From the NCBI RefSeq assembly GCF_900177645.1, contig NZ_FXAO01000001.1, positions 770,712 through 834,711 on the forward strand: a DNA stretch of 64,000 nt. The letters are read 5' to 3'. The position numbers and the translations under genes are program-made. Under the pieces are notes generated by a model. It did not search any database. It had not been told where the DNA came from and was given only the letters and a program-made list of their open reading frames with translations. Shown in pieces: positions 54,092 through 62,288 of the stretch (position 1 is its first letter; every line of letters starts with the position of its first letter). The stretch comes from Arenibacter troitsensis. GTDB lineage: Bacteria > Bacteroidota > Bacteroidia > Flavobacteriales > Flavobacteriaceae.

Positions 54092-54262
54092 TTAATTCTT
54101 TTGCATGGCTATGAGTTCCTCCAAGACTTTCTGTGCCTCGGCATATTTTTCGTCGCTCTTAGATCGGTTGATGCTGGAGAGTGTATGCCACTCCTTCATC
54201 AGTCCGTTGTATTTTTCTTGGAGCTTTTCTTCCTTGGATTTGTTTTTGAAAATTCCGAACAT
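54092..54262 (-). CDS. small conserved flavobacterial protein (Lacal_2735 family)
   Basis: 56 residues, too short for the usual gene cut-off. It begins MFGIFKNKSKEEKLQEKY and carries the recognisable SSINRSKSDEKYAEAQKVLEEL core, which is the Lacal_2735 family found across Flavobacteriaceae. Mostly helical and charged, with no membrane segment. The ATG is two bases after the gpx stop codon, so it is the last gene of that operon. Function unknown. Confidence 0.85.
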   Translation of the reverse strand: MFGIFKNKSKEEKLQEKYNGLMKEWHTLSSINRSKSDEKYAEAQKVLEELIAMQKN

Positions 54263-54264
54263 GA

Positions 54265-54807
54265 CTAATTTTTTAAGTGTTGGGTTATTTTAGAACCAAT
54301 GGGACTGGTATTTGAAAAGTAATAATCAATCAAATTGCCCTTTGCGTCCACCAAATATTTTTGAAAATTCCATTTTACAGTTGAATTTTTAAGTCCATTT
54401 ACAGCTTTTTTTGTGAGCCATCTATATAAAGGATGTTGTTCTTTCCCTTTTACATTGATCTTTTCGGTTAATAGAAATTTTACCCCATAATTAACTTCAC
54501 AAAATGTTTCAATTTCCGCGGCGCTACCAGGTTCTTGACCTCCAAATTGATTACAGGGCAATCCTATGACCACTACCTTGTTTTTAAAGGAATCTTGAAG
54601 TTCTTGCAATTGACTGTATTGGGAGGTAAAACCGCACTTAGAGGCTACGTTTACAAATAGGATATGCTTGCCCTCAAAGTCTTTCAGATTAATGGGAGTA
54701 CCTTTTAGGCTATTTATTTTAATTTCATATAAGGATTGTAATTCCATCTTTTCCTTGGGGGCCGAACTTGTAAATATGGTTGCGGCAAACGTTTTGAAGG
54801 GATTCAT
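54265..54807 (-). CDS. gpx: glutathione peroxidase family thiol peroxidase
   Basis: 180 residues. The peroxidatic Cys is in NVASKCGFTSQYSQLQ, and the tetrad partners are in LPCNQFGGQEPG (Gln) and VKWNFQKYLV (Trp, Asn). It is a cysteine, not selenocysteine, form, and such bacterial members usually use thioredoxin. Hydrophobic residues near the start may be a weak membrane or export signal. It follows the SDR gene by three bases, within the putative light-responsive operon, which suits a role against photooxidative peroxides. Confidence 0.93.
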   Translation of the reverse strand: MNPFKTFAATIFTSSAPKEKMELQSLYEIKINSLKGTPINLKDFEGKHILFVNVASKCGFTSQYSQLQELQDSFKNKVVVIGLPCNQFGGQEPGSAAEIETFCEVNYGVKFLLTEKINVKGKEQHPLYRWLTKKAVNGLKNSTVKWNFQKYLVDAKGNLIDYYFSNTSPIGSKITQHLKN

Positions 54808-54810
54808 ATA

Positions 54811-55494
54811 TTAAATTTTAAAAGTTACAATTCCAAAGTCCATTTCAAATATTTGGCCCGAGATGGAGGCTGCTTTTTCGGACAATAGAAATTGGGCCAT
54901 TTCCGCCACCTCCTTGGGGTTAAGGAATTTTTTTAAAGGATGCCGCTCTTTAATATTCTCGATCATTTTTTCGTTTCGCAGAAGTTTTGAAGCCAATTGG
55001 GTATCTGTCACCGTAGGCGCAATGGCATTAATACGAATGGTGGGCGACAGTTCGGCGCCAAGGGATTTGACCAAACCCTCTACACCGGATTTTGCCGTGG
55101 CAATACTGGCATGGTATGGCATTCCCAATTTTGAGGCCACTGTGCTAAAAAGTAAAATAGAGGGGCTGTCGCCCATTTTAAGCGGATCCAAATACTTTTG
55201 GACGGCCTTAACGGCACCAATAAGGTTAATTTCAAAATCTTCCCTAAAGTCCTCCAAACTTAAACGCGCAAAAGGTTTTAAATTGATACTTCCGGGACAA
55301 TAGACCAGTGCATCCACAATGGTCACATCGGGTAATTCATCTTTTAAAATGTCGCAACCCAAGTGCGTTAAATTGGAATGGGTTTCATCCGGGGAAGACC
55401 TACTTATATTGATTACCTTGTGGGTATCCAGAAAAGTTTTTACAATAGCCTTGCCTATACCCTTACTACCTCCAATAACAACGATTGTTTTCAT
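54811..55494 (-). CDS. SDR-family oxidoreductase
   Basis: 227 residues, the classical short-chain dehydrogenase size. NAD(P) binding by GGSKGIGKAIV (residues 8-18). The Ser of the catalytic triad is in LLFSTVASKLGMPYHASIATAKSGVEGL, where YHASIATAK provides the Tyr-x3-Lys-like pair in shifted form (Y..AS..ATAK). The usual NAG motif appears as VYCPGS instead. Substrate unknown. SDR genes like this recur in flavobacterial photolyase/folE-type clusters. Its neighbours are gpx and a small gene, with gaps of 3 and 10 bases. Confidence 0.88.
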   Translation of the reverse strand: MKTIVVIGGSKGIGKAIVKTFLDTHKVINISRSSPDETHSNLTHLGCDILKDELPDVTIVDALVYCPGSINLKPFARLSLEDFREDFEINLIGAVKAVQKYLDPLKMGDSPSILLFSTVASKLGMPYHASIATAKSGVEGLVKSLGAELSPTIRINAIAPTVTDTQLASKLLRNEKMIENIKERHPLKKFLNPKEVAEMAQFLLSEKAASISGQIFEMDFGIVTFKI

Positions 55495-55504
55495 TTTTAT
55501 GGAT

Positions 55505-55735
55505 TTATATACCGGTAACCAAATGCTTGCCCTTTAATCTTTTTTCTACTTTTCTTTTTATGGCGGTAAGACGTTTCATGATATCCATTATCTTTTCATC
55601 CTTCTTACTTTTATAAATTTCATTTAAGCCCAAAATCAGTTCTTTTGCCTTCCTCGAAATTTCAATTCTATCACTAGTGGAAAGCGATTTTAGTTTTCTT
55701 TGTTCAAATTCCAATGCTTCGTTAATGAGATCCAT
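55505..55735 (-). CDS. small conserved coiled protein of unknown function
   Basis: 76 residues, mostly helical and rich in Lys and Glu (EFEQRKLKSLSTSDRIEISRKAKELILGLNEIY), with no membrane segment and no known motif. Its spacing of 4 bases after folE and 10 bases before the SDR gene places it inside the same operon. I do not recognise a function. Confidence 0.7.
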   Translation of the reverse strand: MDLINEALEFEQRKLKSLSTSDRIEISRKAKELILGLNEIYKSKKDEKIMDIMKRLTAIKRKVEKRLKGKHLVTGI

Positions 55736-55739
55736 AATA

Positions 55740-56438
55740 TTAAGTTTTAATATAGTTTTGTAATTCTGTTATTTTAGATGATGAATTGAATTTTCCCCCA
55801 TAAAAGGCGGTTACGGTTGTAGAGGATTCATCCTTGATCCCTCTGGAAGAAACACATAAATGCTTGGCATCAATAATGACCGCTACGTTTTCCGTACCCA
55901 AAATTCTTTTAAGATCTTCCGCTATTTGGTTGGTAAGGCGTTCTTGTACCTGAGGGCGCTTTGCGTAATATTGTACAATTCTGTTCAGCTTGGACAAGCC
56001 AATTACTTTACCGGAAGAGATATAGGCCACATGGGCTTTACCTATGATCGGTACAAAATGGTGTTCGCAGTTGGAATAAAAGGTAATATTCTTTTCCACC
56101 AACATTTGATTGTATTGGTATTTATTGTCGAACAAAGCAATCTTTGGCTTGTTTGCCGGATTTAATCCGGAGAAAATTTCATCAATATACATCTTGGCAA
56201 CACGCTCTGGAGTCCCCTTCAAGGAATCGTCCCTTAGGTCCAAGCCCATTACCTCCATAATTTCCTGAAACAATAAGGCAATACGTTGTTTTTTCTCCGT
56301 ATCCGAAAGTTCGAATGCGTCCGCTTTTAATGGCGTTTCAAATCCCGTATATAGGTGATCGTCACCAATATCCTCATGGGTGAAGCCATTTAAATTTTGG
56401 CCATTTATTTTGTTCAGGGTTAAGGTTTCTGTATTCAT
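55740..56438 (-). CDS. folE: GTP cyclohydrolase I
   Basis: Converts GTP to dihydroneopterin triphosphate, first step of folate and pterin synthesis. 232 residues with the zinc-binding motif NCEHHFVP and the catalytic core GKAHVAYISSGKVIGLSKLNRIVQYYAKRPQVQERL; the other zinc ligand is C in AKHLCVSSRG. The N-terminal 40 or so residues are an extension. In light-responsive clusters of other bacteria a folE copy may supply the methenyl-THF or deazaflavin-like antenna of photolyases; that role here is inferred from the neighbours. Confidence 0.95.
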   Translation of the reverse strand: MNTETLTLNKINGQNLNGFTHEDIGDDHLYTGFETPLKADAFELSDTEKKQRIALLFQEIMEVMGLDLRDDSLKGTPERVAKMYIDEIFSGLNPANKPKIALFDNKYQYNQMLVEKNITFYSNCEHHFVPIIGKAHVAYISSGKVIGLSKLNRIVQYYAKRPQVQERLTNQIAEDLKRILGTENVAVIIDAKHLCVSSRGIKDESSTTVTAFYGGKFNSSSKITELQNYIKT

Positions 56439-56492
56439 ATTTTCTTTTTATTGTGCTGTACTTATGTACTCCTCCCATAAGTCAAAGCACTG

Positions 56493-56765
56493 TTAGCGTT
56501 TTGAAATTGAGTTATTTGTAATCTGTTTTTGTCTAGAACATTTAAAGCGCCCTTGTGCAAACGTTCTTAATTTTTGGTGCTTGGTGGTACGACCTTGAAC
56601 ACGTTGGCGCCACATTTTAAAACTACTTGGTTTCATTTCCCGCCGCATGAGTTTAATGACCTCTTGTTCTGGCATAGAGAACTGATAGGTTATGGCTTCA
56701 AATGGGGTTCTATCCTCCCATGCCATTTCAATAATACGGTCAATATCCCTTTCCGTTTTATTCAT
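56493..56765 (-). CDS. TIGR03643 family (DUF2805) protein
   Basis: 90 residues, basic. The family core DIDRIIEMAWEDRTPFEAI and FSMPEQEVIKLMRREMKPSSFKMWRQRVQGRTTKH is present. Members are small proteins regularly found beside photolyase/cryptochrome genes and B12-dependent MerR regulators; their function is unknown. It overlaps the upstream gene by four bases (ATGA) and precedes folE by 54 bases. Confidence 0.88.
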   Translation of the reverse strand: MNKTERDIDRIIEMAWEDRTPFEAITYQFSMPEQEVIKLMRREMKPSSFKMWRQRVQGRTTKHQKLRTFAQGRFKCSRQKQITNNSISKR

Positions 56766-57193
56766 TTAAAATTCAAAAAATCATATTTAGATTCATAACT
56801 CGCTTTTAGTTTTATCAGCTTAAGTAGAAAAGGTTTACTGGTTTCAAAGCTTTCATCTTTTCTAAACCTAATAAATCGTCCTTGTGCATATAGACTGCTG
56901 TAGTCACCTTTATATATCACCAATTGATAATACGGAATTAGCCAAGTGAAATTGGTAAGACCTTTAAATATTCTCACTAGTATTCCCAAAGGACGTAATT
57001 CTATATTGGCATATGTAGCATCAAAAATACTGTTGAGATAATCTTTCATATTGTCGCTAGATTCCTCTATAACCATTTTTTTAGAAACTGTTCCTTTCAT
57101 TTTAATGGTCTTTAAAAAGCTGAAAGGTTTCCCTACTAGATCATTTATGAGTAAGGAAGTATCTTTATCTCTATGTGTGGTATCTAAAATCAT
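56762..57193 (-). CDS. hypothetical protein, first gene of the folE operon
   Basis: 143 residues with no clear membrane segment and no motif that I know (MILDTTHRDKDTSLL...WLIPYYQLVIYKGDYSSLYAQGRFIRFR). The stop overlaps the start of the TIGR03643 gene by four bases. An inverted repeat shared with the tetR and merR promoters lies 33-62 bases upstream, so it should be part of the same regulon. Confidence 0.7.
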   Translation of the reverse strand: MILDTTHRDKDTSLLINDLVGKPFSFLKTIKMKGTVSKKMVIEESSDNMKDYLNSIFDATYANIELRPLGILVRIFKGLTNFTWLIPYYQLVIYKGDYSSLYAQGRFIRFRKDESFETSKPFLLKLIKLKASYESKYDFLNFK

Positions 57194-57225
57194 CTTTATT
57201 TTGCACTCTTTTCAAAGTTACGTAA

Positions 57226-57255
57226 TGTTTAATGATTTTTAAAAAAAGCTAAACA
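57226..57255. promoter_or_regulatory. candidate CarH/MerR operator at the folE unit
   Basis: TGTTTAAT at 57226-57233 and its imperfect inverse GCTAAACA at 57248-57255, 14 bases apart. It is the same motif and spacing as at 60786-60815 and lies 33-62 bases before the ATG of the first gene. Confidence 0.65.
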
Positions 57256-57309
57256 GAATTGGATTCTATTTTCTTATGGTTGTATAGGCTATTACTATTT
57301 AAAGGATTT

Positions 57310-58734
57310 CTAATTGGCCACTAATTTGTTGATTAGCCCATTGAAGATTAATCCATGAAAGGGATACACACTATACCAATACAAACGGCCTGCAAGTCCA
57401 CGGGGCCTGAAGGTGGCGGTTTGCTTTAGAAGTCCATTGTCAATTTTAAATTCTAGCCAAGCCTCACCGGGTAACTTCATTTCTGCGTATAGCAATAGTT
57501 TTTTTTCTTTTTTATCGCTGAAAATAACCCTCCAAAAATCTAAAGCGTCCCCTGCGTCCAATTCGGAAACGTGGGTTCTTCCCCTGCGTAGACCAATACC
57601 GCCAACCAATTTGTCCAGATATCCCCTTATTTTCCAGAGAAAATTGCCGTAATACCAGCCTGTTGTACCTCCAATAGACCAAATTTTGTTAATGGTAGCT
57701 TGCTCATTTTGGACTTTACGTTCCTTATAATCCTTAAAGCATCCGTATTTAGGAACATTGATATATTTGTGAAGGTTGTTTTTTAATCGGCCACTGCTTA
57801 CCATGGAATCTTTCCAACTGGATACAATACTGTTCTGTTCAATCTTTTCGAAAGCCAATTGCACGGCCTCTTTATAGGTTATAGGGTGTACGTCCAAAAG
57901 TTGATTAATATTGCTGGGTTTACCAACAATTTGGACGCCCATGCTATCTACTAAAGTTGTCGCCAATTTGTAGGAGGTAGAGGTTACAAAATATAGCCAA
58001 TAGGAAGAAAGTTTAGGAGTCATGACCGGGACGGTTAAAATATAGCGCTTAAGCTCCCTGGTCTCTGCAAACTCCAAGAGCATTTGCTTATAGGTCAAAA
58101 TTTCGGGACCAAAAATATCAAATGAGGTATTGTAAAGGTCTTTCCTTCCTTTTGCTCTTGATAAAAAAGTCAACACATCCCTTACCGCAAGAGGTTGTGT
58201 TTTGGTATTGAGCCATTTTGGTGCTACCATTATAGGAAGTTTTTCAACCAGGTCCCTGATAATTTCAAAGGAGGAACTCCCTGATCCCACTATGATACCC
58301 GCCTTAAAAACGGTAAGTCCGTAGGAATCCGAGGCCAAAATTTCTTCCACATTTTTTCTGGACTGCAAATGTTTGGAAAGTTGTTCTTCATTGGTTATGC
58401 CACTTGAATAGATAACCTGCTTTAGGCTGGTTGTGGAAAAATAAGCTTTAAAATTGGCAGCACAGGCTGCTTCCAAGTGCTCAAAATTGTTGGAAGAGTT
58501 AGACATGGAGTGTATTAAATAATATGCCACATCTATGTCTTTAGGAATGCATTTTAGGGTTTCCGGTTTTAGGAAATCAGACTCTACAATACTGATGTTT
58601 TCATCGTCAAGATAGGTTTTATCGGCTCTTAATGTATCCCGTACAGCGCAGACCACTTGATGCCCTTCATTGGTCAAAATAGGAATCAATCGTTTGCCGA
58701 TATATCCTGTGGCACCTGTTACGAGAATTTTCAT
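57310..58734 (-). CDS. NAD(P)-binding SDR/DUF2867 fusion protein
   Basis: 474 residues. The N-terminal NmrA/atypical-SDR domain has GATGYIGKRLIPIL at residues 7-20 and an HSMSNS segment. The C-terminal half (about 320-474) carries the DUF2867 features IWSIGGTTGWYYGNFLW and PGEAWLEFKI...FRPRGLAGRLYWYSVYPFH. Such fusions (YeeA/YbjT-like) are found in photolyase-type clusters of many bacteria; function unknown. It follows the AarF gene by 43 bases and ends before an inverted-repeat operator. Confidence 0.85.
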   Translation of the reverse strand: MKILVTGATGYIGKRLIPILTNEGHQVVCAVRDTLRADKTYLDDENISIVESDFLKPETLKCIPKDIDVAYYLIHSMSNSSNNFEHLEAACAANFKAYFSTTSLKQVIYSSGITNEEQLSKHLQSRKNVEEILASDSYGLTVFKAGIIVGSGSSSFEIIRDLVEKLPIMVAPKWLNTKTQPLAVRDVLTFLSRAKGRKDLYNTSFDIFGPEILTYKQMLLEFAETRELKRYILTVPVMTPKLSSYWLYFVTSTSYKLATTLVDSMGVQIVGKPSNINQLLDVHPITYKEAVQLAFEKIEQNSIVSSWKDSMVSSGRLKNNLHKYINVPKYGCFKDYKERKVQNEQATINKIWSIGGTTGWYYGNFLWKIRGYLDKLVGGIGLRRGRTHVSELDAGDALDFWRVIFSDKKEKKLLLYAEMKLPGEAWLEFKIDNGLLKQTATFRPRGLAGRLYWYSVYPFHGLIFNGLINKLVAN

Positions 58735-58777
58735 TTGTTATATTGTTTGGGATAAATTATAAAACCTCAATAAGAAC

Positions 58778-60088
58778 TTAAAATCCATTGAAGTTGTTGA
58801 TCTTAATGTTGTCGGCTTTTAAATCGAACATCAGATTATAGAGTCCAAAAAAGGTTCTATTAATATAAATAAAATGTTTGGAACCTCTATTACCGTTCAT
58901 TTTTCGCAGTTCTGTACTTTTGGAATAGCGCTGCCCCAATTCTGTGATTTTTCCAAAGAAATCATCATCTGCAAAGTTGAAGGTTTCCACCTGAAAGGGT
59001 TGGGTGAAAAGGGTCAACAATTCATGGAACATCTCGGTGAAGAATTGGGTTTCCTCAACGGAATCGTCTTCACGTAAAATTTCCAGTTCGTATAATTTGG
59101 TAACGAAGAATTTCTGATCTTTAATATTCTCCGGTTTGGCCAATTCAAAATAGGGAACATAGAATTCATTGGGTATAATTTTCATGCAGCCAAAATCCAA
59201 TGCCACCAGTTTACCTTCCTTGGATACCAGGAAATTTCCGGGATGTGGGTCTGCATGTACTTTTCTCAACTTGTGTATTTGAAACATATAAAAATCCCAC
59301 AGTGCTTGCCCTAACGTATTGGATTTTTCTTTATCTGTGTTATGGGCAGTAAATTCTGAAAGGTGTTCACCTTGCATATAGTCCATGGTAATGATTCTAT
59401 CCGAGGATAATTCTTCGTAATATTGAGGAAACAAAAGGTTGGGAATGCATGAGCAGGCTTTGGCAATCTCCTTGCTCTGTTCCATTTCCAACACATAATT
59501 TGTTTCCTCTATTAACTTTCCTTCAACTTCCTTGAAGTACTTGTCCGAATCTTTGCCTTTAATGTTAAACATTTTGATGGCAATAGGCTTAACAAGTGCA
59601 AGGTCGGAGGCTATACTCTCGGCAACTCCAGGATATTGGATTTTCACAGCAAGTTTTTTCCCATATTTTGCCGCCTCATGGACTTGTCCGATACTGGCAG
59701 CGTTGACTGAAGTAGTGTTGAAGGAATCAAATAATTCATTGGGCAGTTTGCCAAAATAATTTTTAAAGGTTTTGATTACAAGTGGAGGCGATAATGGGGG
59801 AACGGAAAATTGGGCCAAAGAAAATTTTTCCACGTACGCTTGGGGCATTATGCTTTTTTCCATGCTCAACATTTGAGCTACTTTAAGAGCACTTCCTTTA
59901 AGTTGTTTTAGGCTGTCATATATATCCTCCGCATTGTTCTCGTTGAGCCGTGATCTGGCCTCGACCTCAGTTTTTGTAAGTTTATCACCATAGTACTTGA
60001 GATAGTTGACCCCAACTCTGGCACCCGTAGAAACTAATTTGGAGGCACGATGTATTTTGGAAACAGGTATATTGTCTATTGTTTTCAT
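58778..60088 (-). CDS. ABC1/AarF (UbiB-like) family atypical kinase
   Basis: 436 residues. The N-terminal KxGQ motif reads K-V-A-Q (residues 69-72), with Ala in place of the usual Gly. The A-rich loop is NAASIGQVHEA. KLAVKIQYPGV provides the Lys; HADPHPGNFLV and VALDFGCMK are the catalytic-loop and DFG-type motifs. AarF/UbiB proteins support quinone synthesis in many bacteria and appear in DNA-photolyase-type gene clusters. It starts nine bases after tetR and precedes the SDR/DUF2867 gene by 43 bases. Confidence 0.9.
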   Translation of the reverse strand: MKTIDNIPVSKIHRASKLVSTGARVGVNYLKYYGDKLTKTEVEARSRLNENNAEDIYDSLKQLKGSALKVAQMLSMEKSIMPQAYVEKFSLAQFSVPPLSPPLVIKTFKNYFGKLPNELFDSFNTTSVNAASIGQVHEAAKYGKKLAVKIQYPGVAESIASDLALVKPIAIKMFNIKGKDSDKYFKEVEGKLIEETNYVLEMEQSKEIAKACSCIPNLLFPQYYEELSSDRIITMDYMQGEHLSEFTAHNTDKEKSNTLGQALWDFYMFQIHKLRKVHADPHPGNFLVSKEGKLVALDFGCMKIIPNEFYVPYFELAKPENIKDQKFFVTKLYELEILREDDSVEETQFFTEMFHELLTLFTQPFQVETFNFADDDFFGKITELGQRYSKSTELRKMNGNRGSKHFIYINRTFFGLYNLMFDLKADNIKINNFNGF

Positions 60089-60097
60089 GGAATGTTT

Positions 60098-60754
60098 TTA
60101 ACTCGTATGCATTTTTTCCTTGAAAAGGAATTTCCCAAAGTCGAGCACACTTTTAAGTGGCGTAATGTTTAAGACATCAAAACTGGTATTGACCGATTTT
60201 TCTATAAAAATATCGGTCTTTTCAAAGGCTGCCGAGGTGTCTTCCATCCAGAATTTCATCGTCAACAACAATTGTAACCAAGCCGATTCTTCCAGTGCAC
60301 GCCGCTGTATTTTATCTATTTGTTCTTGTTTAATGTCCAAAGTTTCAATGCTTAATCCGGCTATGTAGGAGGTAAAATTCTTTTTTAGCCCAGATAAAAG
60401 TATTGATCCCTTGAGTCCGTTTTTATGATGATGAAGGGAGTGTAGTACATAACTTCTATTGGCCGTCAAGTTTTCAAAAAAGGTGAAGTAAAAACTTAAC
60501 AATTTATTACGGGCATCGAAGGAATTGTAATCCTCACTTTTGTCCAAAACAGAAATGGTGTTATTGAAAAAAGCTTGGAAAATGTGCTTTTCAATGGCTT
60601 CGAACGAGCCAAAAAATTCATAGAATTTGGACTCTTCAAAGTGGTTGGCCTTTGCAAAGGCGTACACCGATTTAGGACTTGCATTATGTTCAAGGATATA
60701 ATCCATATAGGAGGAGATAATATCGCTCTCTGTGATTGTTTTCTTTTTTGCCAT
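60098..60754 (-). CDS. TetR-family transcriptional regulator
   Basis: 218 residues. The helix-turn-helix is KSVYAFAKANHFEESKFYEFFGSFEAIEKHIF (about 28-59). The C-terminal ligand domain is large and helical. It is followed by aarF after nine bases. A perfect inverted-repeat operator lies 32-61 bases upstream of its ATG, so the gene is probably controlled by the MerR regulator, or itself. Ligand unknown. Confidence 0.85.
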   Translation of the reverse strand: MAKKKTITESDIISSYMDYILEHNASPKSVYAFAKANHFEESKFYEFFGSFEAIEKHIFQAFFNNTISVLDKSEDYNSFDARNKLLSFYFTFFENLTANRSYVLHSLHHHKNGLKGSILLSGLKKNFTSYIAGLSIETLDIKQEQIDKIQRRALEESAWLQLLLTMKFWMEDTSAAFEKTDIFIEKSVNTSFDVLNITPLKSVLDFGKFLFKEKMHTS

Positions 60755-60785
60755 GACTTGTAGTTGTTTGATGCAAGGTACAAAA

Positions 60786-60815
60786 TGTTTAATGTTTTGG
60801 TTTAAATATTAAACA
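60786..60815. promoter_or_regulatory. candidate CarH/MerR operator at the tetR unit
   Basis: TGTTTAAT (60786-60793) and its exact inverse ATTAAACA (60808-60815) are separated by 14 bases, forming an 8-bp perfect inverted repeat centred about 46 bases before the tetR ATG. On the minus strand AAATTTTG lies just before it, a -7-box-like element one base from TAnnTTTG. Confidence 0.7.
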
Positions 60816-61187
60816 AAATTTAACTAGTTAAATGGGATTGGAGCCTTCCAAACCATTTAAAGGCTTTGCATATAGTTTTATAATTAATTTAAACGCCTAT
60901 GATCTTGAAAAGGTAGATTATCAGGTTTGCTTATAAATAGTGATGGAAAATAATTACCTAACTGGTTTTTAGAATACTGGTGGTGGAACGCTTTGATGTA
61001 AGATTTGAAATTTATTTGTGAAACTCAATTTTGAGAAGTCAGTAAGACGCACTAAAAATTGCAAGTTGAACTAATCCCGCCTTTTTCGGAGGGATCTAGG
61101 TTCAATACCTTTCCCCTTGGGTCGATTTCTATTATTGGGTTCAGGGCTTGCAATGAGGTTTAAAACCTCTTATTTAACCTAGGTTCG
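60816..61187. other. intergenic region between merR and tetR
   Basis: About 370 bases. The merR stop is at its right edge and the tetR promoter at its left. I found no RNA gene or convincing small gene. A minus-strand frame just after merR, from about 61160 to a TAG near 61078, spells a basic stretch (PNNRNRPKGKGIEPRSLRKR) that I cannot assign and do not call. Confidence 0.4.
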
Positions 61188-62087
61188 TCAAAGTTCTTGA
61201 ACCATTTCATCTATATGGGCGAAGGGAACAATAGTTTTTGGAAGATCTCTTTTATTTATTTCTTGGATCATTTTTCCTGTAATCCAAAGTTTGGAGGCAG
61301 AGTTTTTTAAAAGCATTTCATGAAAATCATGTAGATACGTCATAATATTCTCTTTTTCCGGCCTTACTGTGAAATAGGAAACGAATACAATATTATCATA
61401 TAATGGCAATAAATCCTTTAAACTGAATATCGGGATGCTTTGTCCGAGAAAAATGGCTTGATAGCCTTTTGATAAGATTTCATAATTCAGGAACATTAAC
61501 CCTAATTCATGTATCTCGTTGTCTGGAAGATAGAGTACAAAAGTTTTGGAAGTGTTGGTAGGTATATTGAACTGCAGCTTTTCGGTATTTACCAAAATCT
61601 TTTGTTTGATCAGGGCGCAGATAAAATGTTCATGGGACGGTGTTATGGTATCCGTTTGCCAAAGCAGTCCCACTTCGTTTAGAAAAGGAATAAAATCCTC
61701 ATAAAAAATGTCCCTAAACGATTTTTCTTTTAATAGGGCATTGTATGTTTTAAAGAATAATGCCTGGTCAAAATTCATCATGGACATTTTAAAGGAATTT
61801 AAAACATGTCCGTTATTGCTTTGCCCAGAAATCAAATTTCGTACCACGCCGGGAATTTTATCCTCCCCTAGCTGCGAGATCTTTGAAATCTTATAACCGT
61901 TGTTATAAAGAAAGGTAACATTGAGAAGTTTCTGTAGGTTCTCTATATCATAGCATCTAATGTTGGTATCTGTTCTATTGGGTTGAAAAAGATTGTAGCG
62001 CTTTTCCCATATTCTAATGGTATGGGCCTTAATGCCAGATAGATTTTCCAGATCTTTGATGCTAAAGTTACTCTTAACGTTGTTCAT
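61188..62087 (-). CDS. MerR-family regulator with cobalamin-binding domain (CarH/LitR-type photoreceptor)
   Basis: 299 residues from the ATG at 62087; an earlier in-frame start at 62111 adds eight. An N-terminal MerR helix-turn-helix (FSIKDLENLSGIKAHTIRIWEKRYNLF, 8-34) is followed by the helical cap with W143 and E153-H154 (W-x9-EH) and the B12-binding fold with EIHELG, whose H193 matches the lower cobalt ligand (ExHxxG). These are the residues of CarH-type regulators, which bind adenosylcobalamin, repress in the dark and leave DNA on light. Light sensing is inferred from these residues. An operator-like repeat overlaps its start. Confidence 0.85.
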   Translation of the reverse strand: MNNVKSNFSIKDLENLSGIKAHTIRIWEKRYNLFQPNRTDTNIRCYDIENLQKLLNVTFLYNNGYKISKISQLGEDKIPGVVRNLISGQSNNGHVLNSFKMSMMNFDQALFFKTYNALLKEKSFRDIFYEDFIPFLNEVGLLWQTDTITPSHEHFICALIKQKILVNTEKLQFNIPTNTSKTFVLYLPDNEIHELGLMFLNYEILSKGYQAIFLGQSIPIFSLKDLLPLYDNIVFVSYFTVRPEKENIMTYLHDFHEMLLKNSASKLWITGKMIQEINKRDLPKTIVPFAHIDEMVQEL

Positions 62088-62110
62088 TAAATTATAAAAA
62101 AGATTAAACA
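62081..62110. promoter_or_regulatory. candidate operator overlapping the merR start codon
   Basis: ATTAAACA at 62103-62110 has an imperfect inverse TGTTCATT at 62081-62088, 14 bases away (six of eight bases match TGTTTAAT). The distal half overlaps the -7 box below. The geometry equals the other two sites, which suggests autorepression. Confidence 0.55.
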
Positions 62111-62139
62111 AAAATATTCTTTATATAGTTTATTTCAAA
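62109..62139 (-). promoter_or_regulatory. promoter of merR
   Basis: On the minus strand TTTG is followed after 19 bases by TATTTTTG, an exact Bacteroidota promoter, with the last base shared with the inverted repeat. The spacing equals that of the thr promoter. Confidence 0.7.
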
Positions 62140-62288
62140 GTTTCTTCAAATCTTTAATGTAATTGGGTATTTCTATGTGATTGCTTTTGGAGCCGGTTTT
62201 TTCCTCGGGAACATTCCGCGGTAACAGGCTATTCCAATATTTGCCATAGCCATGGCAAATCGTATCTTTATGGCTGAACAATTATGAA

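Noticed and set aside
61075-61187. Basic open stretch after merR (PNNRNRPKGKGIEPRSLRKR)
   Set aside because: It has an in-frame stop upstream and downstream, and no homologue that I recognise, so it could be chance or an old gene remnant.
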